DNA of 64,000 bases from NCBI GenBank assembly GCA_965214435.1, contig OZ243960.1:2046001-2110000 (forward strand). Reading direction: 5' to 3'. The DNA comes from Rubrobacter_A sp965214435. Lineage in GTDB: Bacteria > Actinomycetota > Rubrobacteria > Rubrobacterales > Rubrobacteraceae. The notes beneath the pieces were generated by a model. The model worked only from the letters and a program-made list of their open reading frames with translations, was not told where the DNA came from and made no database searches. The translations under genes and the position numbers were made by a program. Positions 1 to 8,631 of the stretch are shown here, one piece after another; position 1 is the stretch's first letter; every line of letters begins with the position of its first letter.

Positions 1-1
1 C

Positions 2-124
2 AAACACCACGTCGAACGGGCGCGAGCGGCGCTCGACTCCGGCTCCGCGGGCCGTCTCGTGTGCGAGTTGGGTAAGAGTCTCACCCTCGACCGCCAGCTT
101 GCCGCGTCTTACCGGAGCGACTAA
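2..124 (+). CDS. C-terminal end of an unidentified protein (cut by window start)
   Basis: An open frame runs from the first base to a TAA at 122-124 and encodes about 40 residues ending AASYRSD. The frame has normal high-GC codon use and no internal stop, so it is probably the tail of a real gene beginning upstream. No motif is visible and I do not recognise the family. The following 218 bases to the next gene hold only a candidate promoter. Confidence 0.45.
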   Translation, partial: KHHVERARAALDSGSAGRLVCELGKSLTLDRQLAASYRSD

Positions 125-207
125 AGGTCCGGGTCTCTCTGGCCGATAAACTAACTAGAAGAATATAATAGCCTCGGTACCTAAAAATTTAGAGTATCCG
201 TAACGGT

Positions 208-235
208 TTGTCACCTTTGCGAGTCTAAATATAGG
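208..235 (+). promoter_or_regulatory. Candidate sigma70-type promoter for the PAS-GGDEF gene
   Basis: TTGTCA at 208-213 and TATAGG at 230-235 are separated by 16 bases, about 105 bases before the start codon at 343. The surroundings (150-235) are more AT-rich than the genes. A perfect TATAAT at 164-169 also exists but has no acceptable -35 partner. Confidence 0.35.
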
Positions 236-342
236 CAAAGGGGAGTGGGGGTAGGTGTCTCAGCCGTCCGGGATTTCGGCAAGCGTCCGGCCGCCTGTAA
301 AACTACCGGAGCTTTGGGAAAGGAGTTTTGTAAGATAGACAT

Positions 343-3141
343 ATGGACCCCGATTATTACAAGAGTTTGAACTTCGGTGAGCAACGGCGTTTTCTAGAGT
401 CCATCGCGAAAAGTGCCAACGACGCCATAATCGTAACGGAAGCGGGGTCGCTGGACGAGCCGGGACCGAAGGTAATCTATGTCAATGCGGCTTTTACCCG
501 GATGACCGGCTACCATCCATCGGATATCCTGGGCCGCTCGCCCCGCGTTCTGCAGGGTCCGGGGACGGATCGCGAGAAGCTCGATGAGATACGGGCGGCC
601 CTCGAAAAAGGCGAGTCCGTGCGGACGGAGTTACTGAACTACCACAAGGACGGCTCGGAGTTCTGGGTCGAGCTGGACATCGTGCCGGTAGACTCCGGGG
701 AGGGACCCGAGTATTGGCTCTCGGTCCAGCGGGACGTTACCAGGCGGGTACGGGGCGAGGAAAAACGCCGGGAGAACGAGCGGCGGTTGCGCGCGGTGCT
801 CGCCCAGTACGGGTCGGATATGATCACCATCCTGAAGCCTGATGGTACCCCGAGGTATGAGAGCCCGGCTATAGAGCGGAACCTCGGCTACCGGCACCGG
901 GAAGAGGTCGGGGAGAACCTCTTTGAGCGCGTTCACCCCAACGACGCGGAGAAACTCGCTGAGTCCGTGGCCCAGTCCCTGACGACCCCCGGTCAGTCGC
1001 CGCCCGTCGAGTACCGGCTGCGCCACGCCGACGGTTCCTGGCGCTACTTCGAGTCTATCGGCAACAACCTCGCCGACGACCCCGACGTAGAGGGGATCGT
1101 CGTTAACACCCGTGATATCACCGGGCGCAAGAAAGCCGAGGAGTCTCTAAGGCGTTCCGAGGAGCACTTTCGGACGGTGGTCGAGTCCCTGGGCGAGGGG
1201 CTGGTAATCACCGATGCCGAAGACCTCGTTACCGAGGTAAACGGCCGCATGGTCGAGCTTAGCGGCTATACGCGGGAGGAGATGCTCGGGCGGGCGGCCT
1301 ACGAGTTGTTCTCGCCGCCGGAGGAGGAAGAAGCCATGCGTGAGCGCAACCGGGCGCGGCTCGCGTCCGGCGAACACGAAGTGTACGAAACCCGTATCCG
1401 GCGCAAAGACGGCAGTCTCTTCTGGGGAGAGGTGAATGCTACTCCTTATCATGGTGGAGCCGGGAACGGCGCGGGTACGCTGGGCGCGGTCACGGACATC
1501 ACCGAGCGCAAAAAGGCGGAAGCGGCGCTGGTCGAAGAACACAACCTGCTCCGGACCATCGTCGATACCGCCCAGGACTTAATCTTCGTCAAGGACACCG
1601 AGCACCGCTTTATACTCAATAACGCCCGGCACCGCGAGATCCTCGGTGCCGAAAGCCAGGAGGACGCCCTCGGAAAAACGGACGCCGACTTCTTTCCATC
1701 AGACATTACGGACGGCTACCACGAAGACGACCTGAAGCTTTTCAGAACGGGCCGGACGCAACTCGGTAAGGAGGAACGTTTCATAGAAGTGACCGGAGAG
1801 CGGGGTTGGATCTCCACCACCAAAGTGCCTCTCTACGGGGCCTCCGGCGAAATCGAAGCCCTCGTCGCTATCTGCCGAGACATAACCGACTCCAAGCGCG
1901 CCGAGGAGGCCTTGAGGGAGAGCGAGGAGCAGTTTCGCGGCGCTTTCGAGGACGCTCCCGTGGGCGCTGCGCTGGTAGCCACCGACAGCAACTTTCTGGA
2001 AGTAAATCCCGCCCTCTGCGAGATGTTCGGTTACCCGGAGGAAGAGCTTCTGTCTATAACCTCCTACGACGTCACCCACCCGGAGGACCACGAAGCCAGT
2101 GAGGAGTGGATGGCCCGCCAGCAGGATGAAGGCAAAAAGAGCAGCACCATAGAACTGCGCTTTGTCTGCAAAGACGGACGCATGGTGTGGGCTTTGGTCA
2201 GCGCCTCGCTGGTCCGGGATGGTAGAGGAGAGCCTAGCCACTGGGTCTGCCTCTACCAGGATATAACCGACTCCAAGTTCGCCCGGGAAGCGCTCCGGGA
2301 GAGCGAGGAGCGGCTGCGGGCCGTAACCAGCGGGGCACCCATTATCTTCTTCGCGCTGGACGAGAACGGGACGTTTACCTTCGAGAAGGGTCGGGGGCTT
2401 GAGGCGCTGGGCCGTACTCCCGGTGCTCTCGTCGGCCGCTCAATCTTTGATGTGCTCCAGGACTACCCGCAGATCCTGGATAACGTCCGCCGGGCTTTGG
2501 CCGGGGAGGATCTAGTCTCGACGGTCGAGATCGGGGGTTTCGCCTTCGAAACCCGCTATTCGCCCCAGCGGACGGACGCCGGCGAGGTAACCGGCGTTAT
2601 CGGAGTGGCGACCGACGTCACCGGGCGCCGGGAGCTCGAAAAAGAGCTTGAGCACCGGGCCTTTCACGACCCTTTGACCGACCTGCCGAACCGCTCGCTG
2701 TTCATGGACCGCCTGACGCACGCGCTCGAACGCGCCGCCCGCCACTCCGGCGGGGTGGCGGTGCTGTTTGTGGACCTTGATGGCTTCAAAAAGGTAAACG
2801 ATACCGCGGGTCACGACGCCGGGGACCGGCTCTTGATCTCGGTGTCCGGGCGGTTAAAAAGCTGTCTCCGGCCGGAAGACACTGTATCCCGGCTCGGTGG
2901 AGATGAGTTCGTAGTCCTTCTCGAAAACACCGGTATGGAAGAAACTAACGAGGTCGCCGCCCGGATCTCCGAAGAGTTTGAGCGACCATTTGATCTCGGG
3001 GAGGCCGCCGGGAAAATATCCGTAACCGCCAGCATCGGGATAGCCCACACGAGTGACACCCCGCCCGACCCGGACGAGCTTCTGCGCAGCGCGGACTCCA
3101 GAATGTACCGGATGAAAGCAACAAACCGTTTAGATTACTAG
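343..3141 (+). CDS. Multi-PAS sensor diguanylate cyclase (six PAS domains plus GGDEF)
   Basis: This predicted cytoplasmic signalling protein of 932 residues should make cyclic di-GMP. About six PAS/PAC repeats fill residues 15-770, several ending in the typical DIT-x-RK/SK linker. A GGDEF domain follows (about 775-930). The GGDEF motif is intact at residues 852-856, and an RPED sequence five residues before it matches the product-inhibition I-site. No EAL domain or membrane segment is present, so the sensed signal is probably cytosolic. The first PAS resembles LOV domains, but Pro67 stands where the photoactive cysteine would be. An in-frame TAA at 331 leaves ATG 343 as the first start; AGGAG lies rather far upstream (321-325). 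The ligand is unknown. Confidence 0.9.
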   Translation: MDPDYYKSLNFGEQRRFLESIAKSANDAIIVTEAGSLDEPGPKVIYVNAAFTRMTGYHPSDILGRSPRVLQGPGTDREKLDEIRAALEKGESVRTELLNYHKDGSEFWVELDIVPVDSGEGPEYWLSVQRDVTRRVRGEEKRRENERRLRAVLAQYGSDMITILKPDGTPRYESPAIERNLGYRHREEVGENLFERVHPNDAEKLAESVAQSLTTPGQSPPVEYRLRHADGSWRYFESIGNNLADDPDVEGIVVNTRDITGRKKAEESLRRSEEHFRTVVESLGEGLVITDAEDLVTEVNGRMVELSGYTREEMLGRAAYELFSPPEEEEAMRERNRARLASGEHEVYETRIRRKDGSLFWGEVNATPYHGGAGNGAGTLGAVTDITERKKAEAALVEEHNLLRTIVDTAQDLIFVKDTEHRFILNNARHREILGAESQEDALGKTDADFFPSDITDGYHEDDLKLFRTGRTQLGKEERFIEVTGERGWISTTKVPLYGASGEIEALVAICRDITDSKRAEEALRESEEQFRGAFEDAPVGAALVATDSNFLEVNPALCEMFGYPEEELLSITSYDVTHPEDHEASEEWMARQQDEGKKSSTIELRFVCKDGRMVWALVSASLVRDGRGEPSHWVCLYQDITDSKFAREALRESEERLRAVTSGAPIIFFALDENGTFTFEKGRGLEALGRTPGALVGRSIFDVLQDYPQILDNVRRALAGEDLVSTVEIGGFAFETRYSPQRTDAGEVTGVIGVATDVTGRRELEKELEHRAFHDPLTDLPNRSLFMDRLTHALERAARHSGGVAVLFVDLDGFKKVNDTAGHDAGDRLLISVSGRLKSCLRPEDTVSRLGGDEFVVLLENTGMEETNEVAARISEEFERPFDLGEAAGKISVTASIGIAHTSDTPPDPDELLRSADSRMYRMKATNRLDY

Positions 3142-3145
3142 CAGT

Positions 3146-3173
3146 TTGCCCTCCAAGCGCGCGAGTCTAATAT
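3146..3173 (+). promoter_or_regulatory. Candidate promoter for the acyl-CoA dehydrogenase/mutase genes
   Basis: TTGCCC (3146-3151) and TAATAT (3168-3173) are spaced by 16 bases, just downstream of the previous stop codon and about 34 bases ahead of the GTG start at 3207. This is a plausible sigma70-type promoter judged by sequence only. Confidence 0.35.
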
Positions 3174-3206
3174 ACTTCCTACCGGGGCGGGAGCAAGACT
3201 TGCGAG

Positions 3207-4409
3207 GTGAGTGTGAATTTCGAGCCGGATGCAGAACAGCAGGAGATAAAACAGCGGGCGGCGGAGTTCGCCGACCAAGAGGTTGCACCGCACGCGCCGG
3301 ACTGGGACCGGGAAGACCGCTTTCCGGCAGAAGTCTTTGAGAAACTGGCGGACCAGGGGTTTATGGGCCTGTGCGTGCCACAGGAGTACGGTGGGGCGGG
3401 TTTGGACTTCCTCTCCTACGCGATGCTCATAGAAGAAGTCAGCCGGGCGGACGCCGGGGTGGGTGCTACGCTCGCGGTCCACACCAGCGCGGGGACGCTC
3501 CCGATACTCGACCACGGTACAGAGGACCAGAAAGCGCGGTGGGTGCCGGACCTGGCGCGGGGAGAGAGGATCGGGGCTTTCGCCCTTACCGAACCCGGCA
3601 TGGGCTCCGACGCCTCGGCAGTCGCCGCCCGGGCGGAGAAAGTCCCCGGCGGCTACCGGCTCTCGGGCCACAAGCAGTGGGTCACCAACGGCCGCATCGC
3701 CGGGACCTTCGTAATATTCGCCCGCGCTGGCGAAGCCGGTGGAGCCGGAGAAGGTGTTACAGCCTTCGTGGTGCCGGCGGATGCGGATGGACTATCGTTC
3801 GGCAACCACGCCCGCAAGATGGGAGTGATCTCGGCCACCACGGACGACGTTCTGCTGGACGGCGTGTTCGTCCCGGAGGAGGACGTCTTGGGCACTGAGG
3901 GCCGGGGGCTCCGGGTGGCGCTCGGGACGCTGGCCGGCGGGCGCATCGGGATCTCCGCTCAGGCGGTGGGTATCGCCGAGGCCGCGTTCCGGTATGCCGC
4001 GCGGTACGCGACACAGCGCACGACGTTCGGCAAGGCTATCGCCGAGCATCAGGCGGTCGCGTTCAAGCTGGCGGACATGGAGGTCAAGATCCGGGCCGCG
4101 CGGCTTATGACCCACGAGGCGGCGTGGATGAAAGACCGGGGGCAGCGGCACGTGGAAGCGGGGGCGCGGTGCAAGCTCTATGCTTCGCAGGTCGCCAACG
4201 AAGTGGCTTACGAGGCGTTGCAGGTGCTCGGCGGTCAGGGGTACATGAAAGACCATCCGGTAGAGCGGTACTACCGGGACGCGCGGGTAACGGAGATCTA
4301 CGAGGGGACCAGCGAGATCCAGAAGCTCGTCATCTCTCAGGGCATCTTGCGGGAGCTTGCCGAAGAGAATGAATCGGCGCAAAAGGTCGAGCCGGGCGTC
4401 TCCGTGTAG
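3207..4409 (+). CDS. Acyl-CoA dehydrogenase (short-chain/branched-chain type)
   Basis: This FAD enzyme should oxidise an acyl-CoA to its 2,3-enoyl-CoA and pass electrons to electron-transfer flavoprotein. The 400-residue length is normal for the family. The first family signature reads LTEPGMGSDAS. The second reads QVLGGQGYMKDHPVERYYRD, followed by YEGTSEIQ, in which Glu366 is the expected catalytic base. It precedes a B12 acyl-CoA mutase and branched-chain oxoacid dehydrogenase genes, so isobutyryl-CoA or butyryl-CoA is a likely substrate; chain length cannot be read from sequence alone. The GTG at 3207 was chosen because it gives the usual short N-terminus, although the ribosome binding site is weak. 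Confidence 0.92.
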   Translation: MSVNFEPDAEQQEIKQRAAEFADQEVAPHAPDWDREDRFPAEVFEKLADQGFMGLCVPQEYGGAGLDFLSYAMLIEEVSRADAGVGATLAVHTSAGTLPILDHGTEDQKARWVPDLARGERIGAFALTEPGMGSDASAVAARAEKVPGGYRLSGHKQWVTNGRIAGTFVIFARAGEAGGAGEGVTAFVVPADADGLSFGNHARKMGVISATTDDVLLDGVFVPEEDVLGTEGRGLRVALGTLAGGRIGISAQAVGIAEAAFRYAARYATQRTTFGKAIAEHQAVAFKLADMEVKIRAARLMTHEAAWMKDRGQRHVEAGARCKLYASQVANEVAYEALQVLGGQGYMKDHPVERYYRDARVTEIYEGTSEIQKLVISQGILRELAEENESAQKVEPGVSV

Positions 4410-4446
4410 ATGTCGTGACCGGCCTGATACAGAGGAGGACCTGACT

Positions 4447-6099
4447 GTGGACACCAGGAAGACCGGGAAAGAACGCTGGGAGGAATCCTACGGGCAGAGT
4501 CCCGAGCGCGACGCGGAGTTCTCGACGATGTCCGGAGTGCCGATAAAGCCTCTCTACACTCCCGACGACGTGGAGGGCGACCCTGACGAGAAGCTCGGCT
4601 ATCCCGGCGAGTATCCCTACACCCGCGGGGTCTACCCGACCATGTACCGCGGCCGGCTGTGGACCGTCCGGCAGTTTGCCGGCTTCGGCGACGCCGCGGA
4701 CACCAACGAGCGCTTCAAGTACCTGATCTCCCACGGCCAGAACGGTCTCTCTGTCGCCTTCGACATGCCGACCCTCATGGGCCTCGACTCCGACAGCCCG
4801 ATGTCTCCGGGCGAGGTCGGCCGCGAAGGGGTCGCCGTGGACTCCCTGGAAGACATGGAGCGCCTTTTCGACGGCATCCGCCTCGACGAGGTCACGACCT
4901 CCATGACCATAAACGCTCCCGCGATGGTGCTCCTCGCGATGTACGTCGTCACCGCCGAGAAGCAGGGTGTCCCGCCGGAAGCTCTCGGTGGCACGAACCA
5001 GAACGACATCTTGAAGGAATATATAGCTCAGAAAGAGTGGATCTACCCTCCCGAACCCTCGATGCGTATTTTCCAAGATATGCTAGTCTACGCCACCGAA
5101 CACCTGCCGAAGTGGAATACGGTTTCCATCTCGGGCTACCACATCCGGGAAGCCGGCAGCACAGCGGCCCAGGAACTGGCTTTCACCCTCTCCGACGGCT
5201 TCGCCTACGTGGAAGCGGGGATAGAAGCCGGGCTTGACGTGGACGACTTTGCGCCGCGCCTCTCGTTCTTCTTTAACTCGCATCTGGACTTCTTCGAGGA
5301 GATCGCCAAGTTCCGGGCCGCCCGGCGCATCTGGGCGCGGGAGATGAAGGAACGCTACGGCGCGAAGAACGAGAAGTCCCTGTTGATGCGCTTCCACACC
5401 CAGACAGCGGGCGTCTCCCTGACAGCTCAGGAGCCGTACAACAACGTGGCGAGGACAGCCTTTGAGGCGCTGGCGGCCATCCTCGGCGGCACCCAGAGCT
5501 TGCACACCAACTCTCTGGACGAGGCGCTGGCGCTCCCGACCGAAGAGGCCGTGCGCGTCGCGGTGCGCACCCAGCAGATAGCGGCTCTGGAGACCGGCGT
5601 TGCCAATACCATAGACCCGCTCGGTGGTTCATATTTTGTCGAGGCGTTGACCGACGAGATGGAGCGGCTGGCCTACGAGTACTTCGCGGCCATCGACGAG
5701 CACGGTGGTGTCATCCCGGCCATAAACGCCGGCTACCAGATGCGCGAGATCGCCGAAGCCTCCGCCCGCTACCAGCGCGAGCTCGAAGAAAAGAAACGCT
5801 ACATGGTGAACGTCAACATCTACGAGCCGGACGAAGACTCCGAGGAGGCTGATGTCGAGACCCACAGCATAGGCCCTGAGGTCGAAAAGCGGCAGGTCGA
5901 GCGTCTAGAGGAGTTGAAGGAGAGCCGCGACAACAAACTGGTAGAAAGTTGTCTCGAAGAGGTTACAAAGGCCGCCCGGGACGGAGAGAACACGATGTAC
6001 CCAATACTGGAGGCGGTACGGGCGTATGCTACGGTACAGGAGATCTGCGACGCCTTGAAAGAAGAATTCGGTGTGTATCGTGAGACGCCGGTGATCTGA
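4447..6099 (+). CDS. icmA: B12-dependent acyl-CoA mutase large subunit, isobutyryl-CoA mutase type
   Basis: This is the catalytic TIM-barrel subunit of an adenosylcobalamin mutase that rearranges the carbon skeleton of an acyl-CoA; the B12 domain is the separate next gene. The 550-residue length suits a stand-alone large chain. GTG 4447 follows a GAGGAGG ribosome binding site; the open frame continues 90 bases upstream, but that part does not resemble the family. Two residues that discriminate substrates in characterised enzymes are Phe77 (in TVRQFAGFG) and Gln195 (in EYIAQKEW). Methylmalonyl-CoA mutases have Tyr and Arg there, isobutyryl-CoA mutases Phe and Gln. An isobutyryl-CoA/butyryl-CoA reaction is therefore favoured, fitting the adjacent oxoacid dehydrogenase. 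Automated annotation would probably say methylmalonyl-CoA mutase. Confidence 0.85.
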   Translation: MDTRKTGKERWEESYGQSPERDAEFSTMSGVPIKPLYTPDDVEGDPDEKLGYPGEYPYTRGVYPTMYRGRLWTVRQFAGFGDAADTNERFKYLISHGQNGLSVAFDMPTLMGLDSDSPMSPGEVGREGVAVDSLEDMERLFDGIRLDEVTTSMTINAPAMVLLAMYVVTAEKQGVPPEALGGTNQNDILKEYIAQKEWIYPPEPSMRIFQDMLVYATEHLPKWNTVSISGYHIREAGSTAAQELAFTLSDGFAYVEAGIEAGLDVDDFAPRLSFFFNSHLDFFEEIAKFRAARRIWAREMKERYGAKNEKSLLMRFHTQTAGVSLTAQEPYNNVARTAFEALAAILGGTQSLHTNSLDEALALPTEEAVRVAVRTQQIAALETGVANTIDPLGGSYFVEALTDEMERLAYEYFAAIDEHGGVIPAINAGYQMREIAEASARYQRELEEKKRYMVNVNIYEPDEDSEEADVETHSIGPEVEKRQVERLEELKESRDNKLVESCLEEVTKAARDGENTMYPILEAVRAYATVQEICDALKEEFGVYRETPVI

Positions 6100-6114
6100 G
6101 TCAGGATAGGGGTT

Positions 6115-6522
6115 ATGGTGGAGAAGACGGTAAGGGTGGTGGTCGCGAAAGTCGGGCTCGACGGCCACGACCGGGGAGCTAAAATCATTGCGCGCGCCTT
6201 GAGAGATGCAGGCATGGAGGTAATCTACACCGGCCTTCACCAGACCCCGGAGCAGGTCGTCGAGACCACCATCCAGGAGGACGCCGACGCCATAGGCGTC
6301 TCCATCCTCTCCGGGGCTCACATGACGCTGCTGCCGCGCATCGTGGACCTGCTCCGCGAAGAAGGGGCGGACGACGTCTTGGTCTTCTGCGGCGGGACTA
6401 TCCCGAAAGGGGACATACCGAAGCTCAAAGAAGCCGGGGTGGGGGAGATCTTCACTCCCGGCACCCCGACCACAAAGGCCGTCGAGTACCTGCAACAGGC
6501 CGTACCCGCCGCGCAACGTTAA
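6115..6522 (+). CDS. icmB: B12-binding small subunit of the acyl-CoA mutase
   Basis: This 135-residue protein is a complete cobalamin-binding domain. It contains the base-off/His-on motif in GLDGHDRGAK, where the His is the lower cobalt ligand, followed by the SIL and GGTIP segments typical of the fold. It begins 15 bases after the large subunit and has the size of IcmB-type small subunits. It should bind adenosylcobalamin and assemble with the upstream protein into the active mutase. The two-gene arrangement contrasts with single-chain methylmalonyl-CoA mutases, in which this domain is fused. Confidence 0.88.
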   Translation: MVEKTVRVVVAKVGLDGHDRGAKIIARALRDAGMEVIYTGLHQTPEQVVETTIQEDADAIGVSILSGAHMTLLPRIVDLLREEGADDVLVFCGGTIPKGDIPKLKEAGVGEIFTPGTPTTKAVEYLQQAVPAAQR

Positions 6523-6623
6523 TAGCCTCGGCGTACCACGCCCCGGTCATCTGCTAACATACCTTACAGGGAAAGTTGCACGGGTCCTCCCCATGCCGGG
6601 AGGCGGACCTACAGGAGGAGCAT

Positions 6624-7628
6624 ATGACTGTAGAAGGTATACGGGTCCGGCACGAAGACCTGGATCTCGACCGCGATGACCTGCTAAAGATGTACTATTA
6701 CATGTTGCTCGCCCGCCGGGTGGACGAGCGCATGTGGATACTAAACCGCCAGGGCCGGGCGGCGTTCGTGATCTCCTGCCAGGGCCAGGAAGCGGCCCAG
6801 GTTGGAGCCGCGTACGACCTGCGGCCGGGCTATGACTACCTCTACCCGTACTACCGGGACTCCGCCATGTGTATGCTTCTCGGCCAGACGGCCCGCGACC
6901 AGTTCCTCTCCCTCCTCGGCAAGAAAGAAGACCCGAACAGCGCCGGACGCCAGATGCCGGGCCACTACAGCAGCCGGGACCTCAACATCGTCACCGCCTC
7001 GGCCCCGGTCGGGGTGCAGTACCCGCAGGCGACCGGCTCGGCGCTCGCGTTCAAGATGCGCGGGGAGGACGGGGTGGTCCTTACCTGCGGTGGCGAGGCT
7101 TCCACCAGCGGCGGCGACTGGCACGAGGCGATGAACTTCGCCGGCGTCCACGACCTGCCGGTAGTGTTTCTAATCGAGAATAACGTCTACGCAATCTCGA
7201 TCCCTGAAACCTTGCAGGTCGCGGGCTCCATCGCCGCCCGGGCCGACGGGTACGGGTTTCCAGGCGTGGCGGTAGACGGCAACGACGTGCTCGCGGTCTA
7301 TGAGGCGGCCAGAGAAGCCTTCGAGCGGGCGCGGCGGGGCGAAGGACCGACGCTCATAGAAGCCCGCACCTACCGCCTGACGGCCCACTCCTCGGACGAC
7401 GACGACCGGCGGTACCGGGAGAAAGAGGAGATCGAGGGTTGGCGGCAGAAGGACCCTATCACCCGCTTCGAGCGTTACCTCGAAGAAGCCGGTATCGTCG
7501 ACGCGGAGAAGAAGGAAGAGATAAACGCCGGCATAAAGGCCGAGGTTGACGAGGCGGTCGAGTACGCCGGGGACGCGCCCCACGCGGAGCCCGAAGAAGC
7601 CCTGGAACGCGTCTACGCGGAAGGGTAG
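6624..7628 (+). CDS. bkdA: Branched-chain 2-oxoacid dehydrogenase E1 subunit alpha
   Basis: This is the thiamine diphosphate-dependent E1 alpha chain. With E1 beta it decarboxylates oxoacids such as 2-oxoisovalerate and transfers the acyl group to lipoyl-E2. At 334 residues it shows the cofactor region GGEASTSGGDWHEAMNF leading to ENNVYAIS; the usual GDG at its head reads GEA here. It also has the TAHSSDDDDRRYR segment, which corresponds to the phosphorylation loop of mammalian E1. ATG 6624 was chosen because CAGGAGGAG precedes it; the longer frame from 6576 adds an atypical leader. E1 beta and E2 follow. Pyruvate cannot be excluded, but the mutase and leucine dehydrogenase nearby favour branched substrates. 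Confidence 0.9.
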   Translation: MTVEGIRVRHEDLDLDRDDLLKMYYYMLLARRVDERMWILNRQGRAAFVISCQGQEAAQVGAAYDLRPGYDYLYPYYRDSAMCMLLGQTARDQFLSLLGKKEDPNSAGRQMPGHYSSRDLNIVTASAPVGVQYPQATGSALAFKMRGEDGVVLTCGGEASTSGGDWHEAMNFAGVHDLPVVFLIENNVYAISIPETLQVAGSIAARADGYGFPGVAVDGNDVLAVYEAAREAFERARRGEGPTLIEARTYRLTAHSSDDDDRRYREKEEIEGWRQKDPITRFERYLEEAGIVDAEKKEEINAGIKAEVDEAVEYAGDAPHAEPEEALERVYAEG

Positions 7629-7635
7629 GCGAGCC

Positions 7636-8622
7636 GTGGCGATAAAGAGCTTGTTGCAGGCCATCGGCGAGGGACTCGCCGAGGAGATGCGCTCCGACGA
7701 GTCGGTAATGGTCCTGGGTGAGGACGTCGGGAGGGCTGGCGGGGTCTTCCGGGTTACGGATAAACTCCAGGAAGAATTCGGGCCAGTACGGGTGCTGGAC
7801 ACGCCACTGGCCGAAAGCCTGATCGTTGGTTCCGCCATCGGGCTCTCGGTGAACGGGATGCGCCCGGTGGCCGAGATACAGTTCGCGGATTTCATCCCCC
7901 CGGCTTTCGACCAGATAGTAAGCGAGGCTGCCCGCTTCTACTACCGCTCCAATGGAGCGTTCAGTTGCCCCATAACCATCCGCGCCCCCTACGGCGTGGT
8001 GCCCGGCGGCGCGCTCTACCACTCCCAGAGTGTGGAGGCTTACTTCTGTAACACCCCGGGGCTCAAGGTCGTGGCCCCGACCTACCCGGCCGACGCCAAG
8101 GGGATGCTGAAAAGCGCGATCCGGAACCCTAACCCCGTCCTGTTCTTCGAGCATAAGAAATCCTACCGCCTCCTCAAAGAAGAAGTCCCGGAGGATGGAC
8201 CAGCCGTACCGCTGGATAAAGCAAAGGTCCATCGGCAGGGGACGGACATCACCGTCGTCTCCTACGGCCTGATGCTCCACTCGGTCCTGGAAGTCGCGGA
8301 GAAAATATCCGGCGAGCACGGTGTAGAGACCGAGGTGGTGGAACCGATGTCGCTCTACCCGCTGGACAAGAAGACCATCCTGGACTCCGCTAAAAAGACC
8401 GGTAAGTTCCTGATCGTCTCGGAGGCGAATTTGACGGGTTCGGTATCGGCGGAGATAGCGGCGGTCGTGGCAGGGGAGGCGTTTGAGTGGCTCGACGGGC
8501 CAGTGATGCGGCTCGGAGCCCCGGACGTGCCGGCGGCGGCGTTCGCCAAGCCGATGATGGACTACTTCGTGCCGTCGGACTCGAAGATAGAAGCTGCGAT
8601 GATGGACCTCGCACGGTATTAG
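7636..8622 (+). CDS. bkdB: Branched-chain 2-oxoacid dehydrogenase E1 subunit beta
   Basis: This partner of E1 alpha is 328 residues long. The N-terminal region carries the family hallmark LGEDVGRAGGVFRVT followed by DTPLAES, and the C-terminal transketolase domain includes the EPMSLYPLD segment. It starts at GTG 7636, seven bases after the E1 alpha stop; the open frame extends further upstream but overlaps E1 alpha without family similarity. The two E1 chains form an alpha2beta2 tetramer in characterised complexes. The gene is clearly part of one transcription unit with its neighbours. Confidence 0.92.
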   Translation: MAIKSLLQAIGEGLAEEMRSDESVMVLGEDVGRAGGVFRVTDKLQEEFGPVRVLDTPLAESLIVGSAIGLSVNGMRPVAEIQFADFIPPAFDQIVSEAARFYYRSNGAFSCPITIRAPYGVVPGGALYHSQSVEAYFCNTPGLKVVAPTYPADAKGMLKSAIRNPNPVLFFEHKKSYRLLKEEVPEDGPAVPLDKAKVHRQGTDITVVSYGLMLHSVLEVAEKISGEHGVETEVVEPMSLYPLDKKTILDSAKKTGKFLIVSEANLTGSVSAEIAAVVAGEAFEWLDGPVMRLGAPDVPAAAFAKPMMDYFVPSDSKIEAAMMDLARY

Positions 8623-8631
8623 GAGGTAGAG

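Noticed and set aside
164..169. Perfect TATAAT upstream of the PAS-GGDEF gene
   Set aside because: No reasonable -35 at 15-19 bases; the TTGTCA/TATAGG pair downstream is better.
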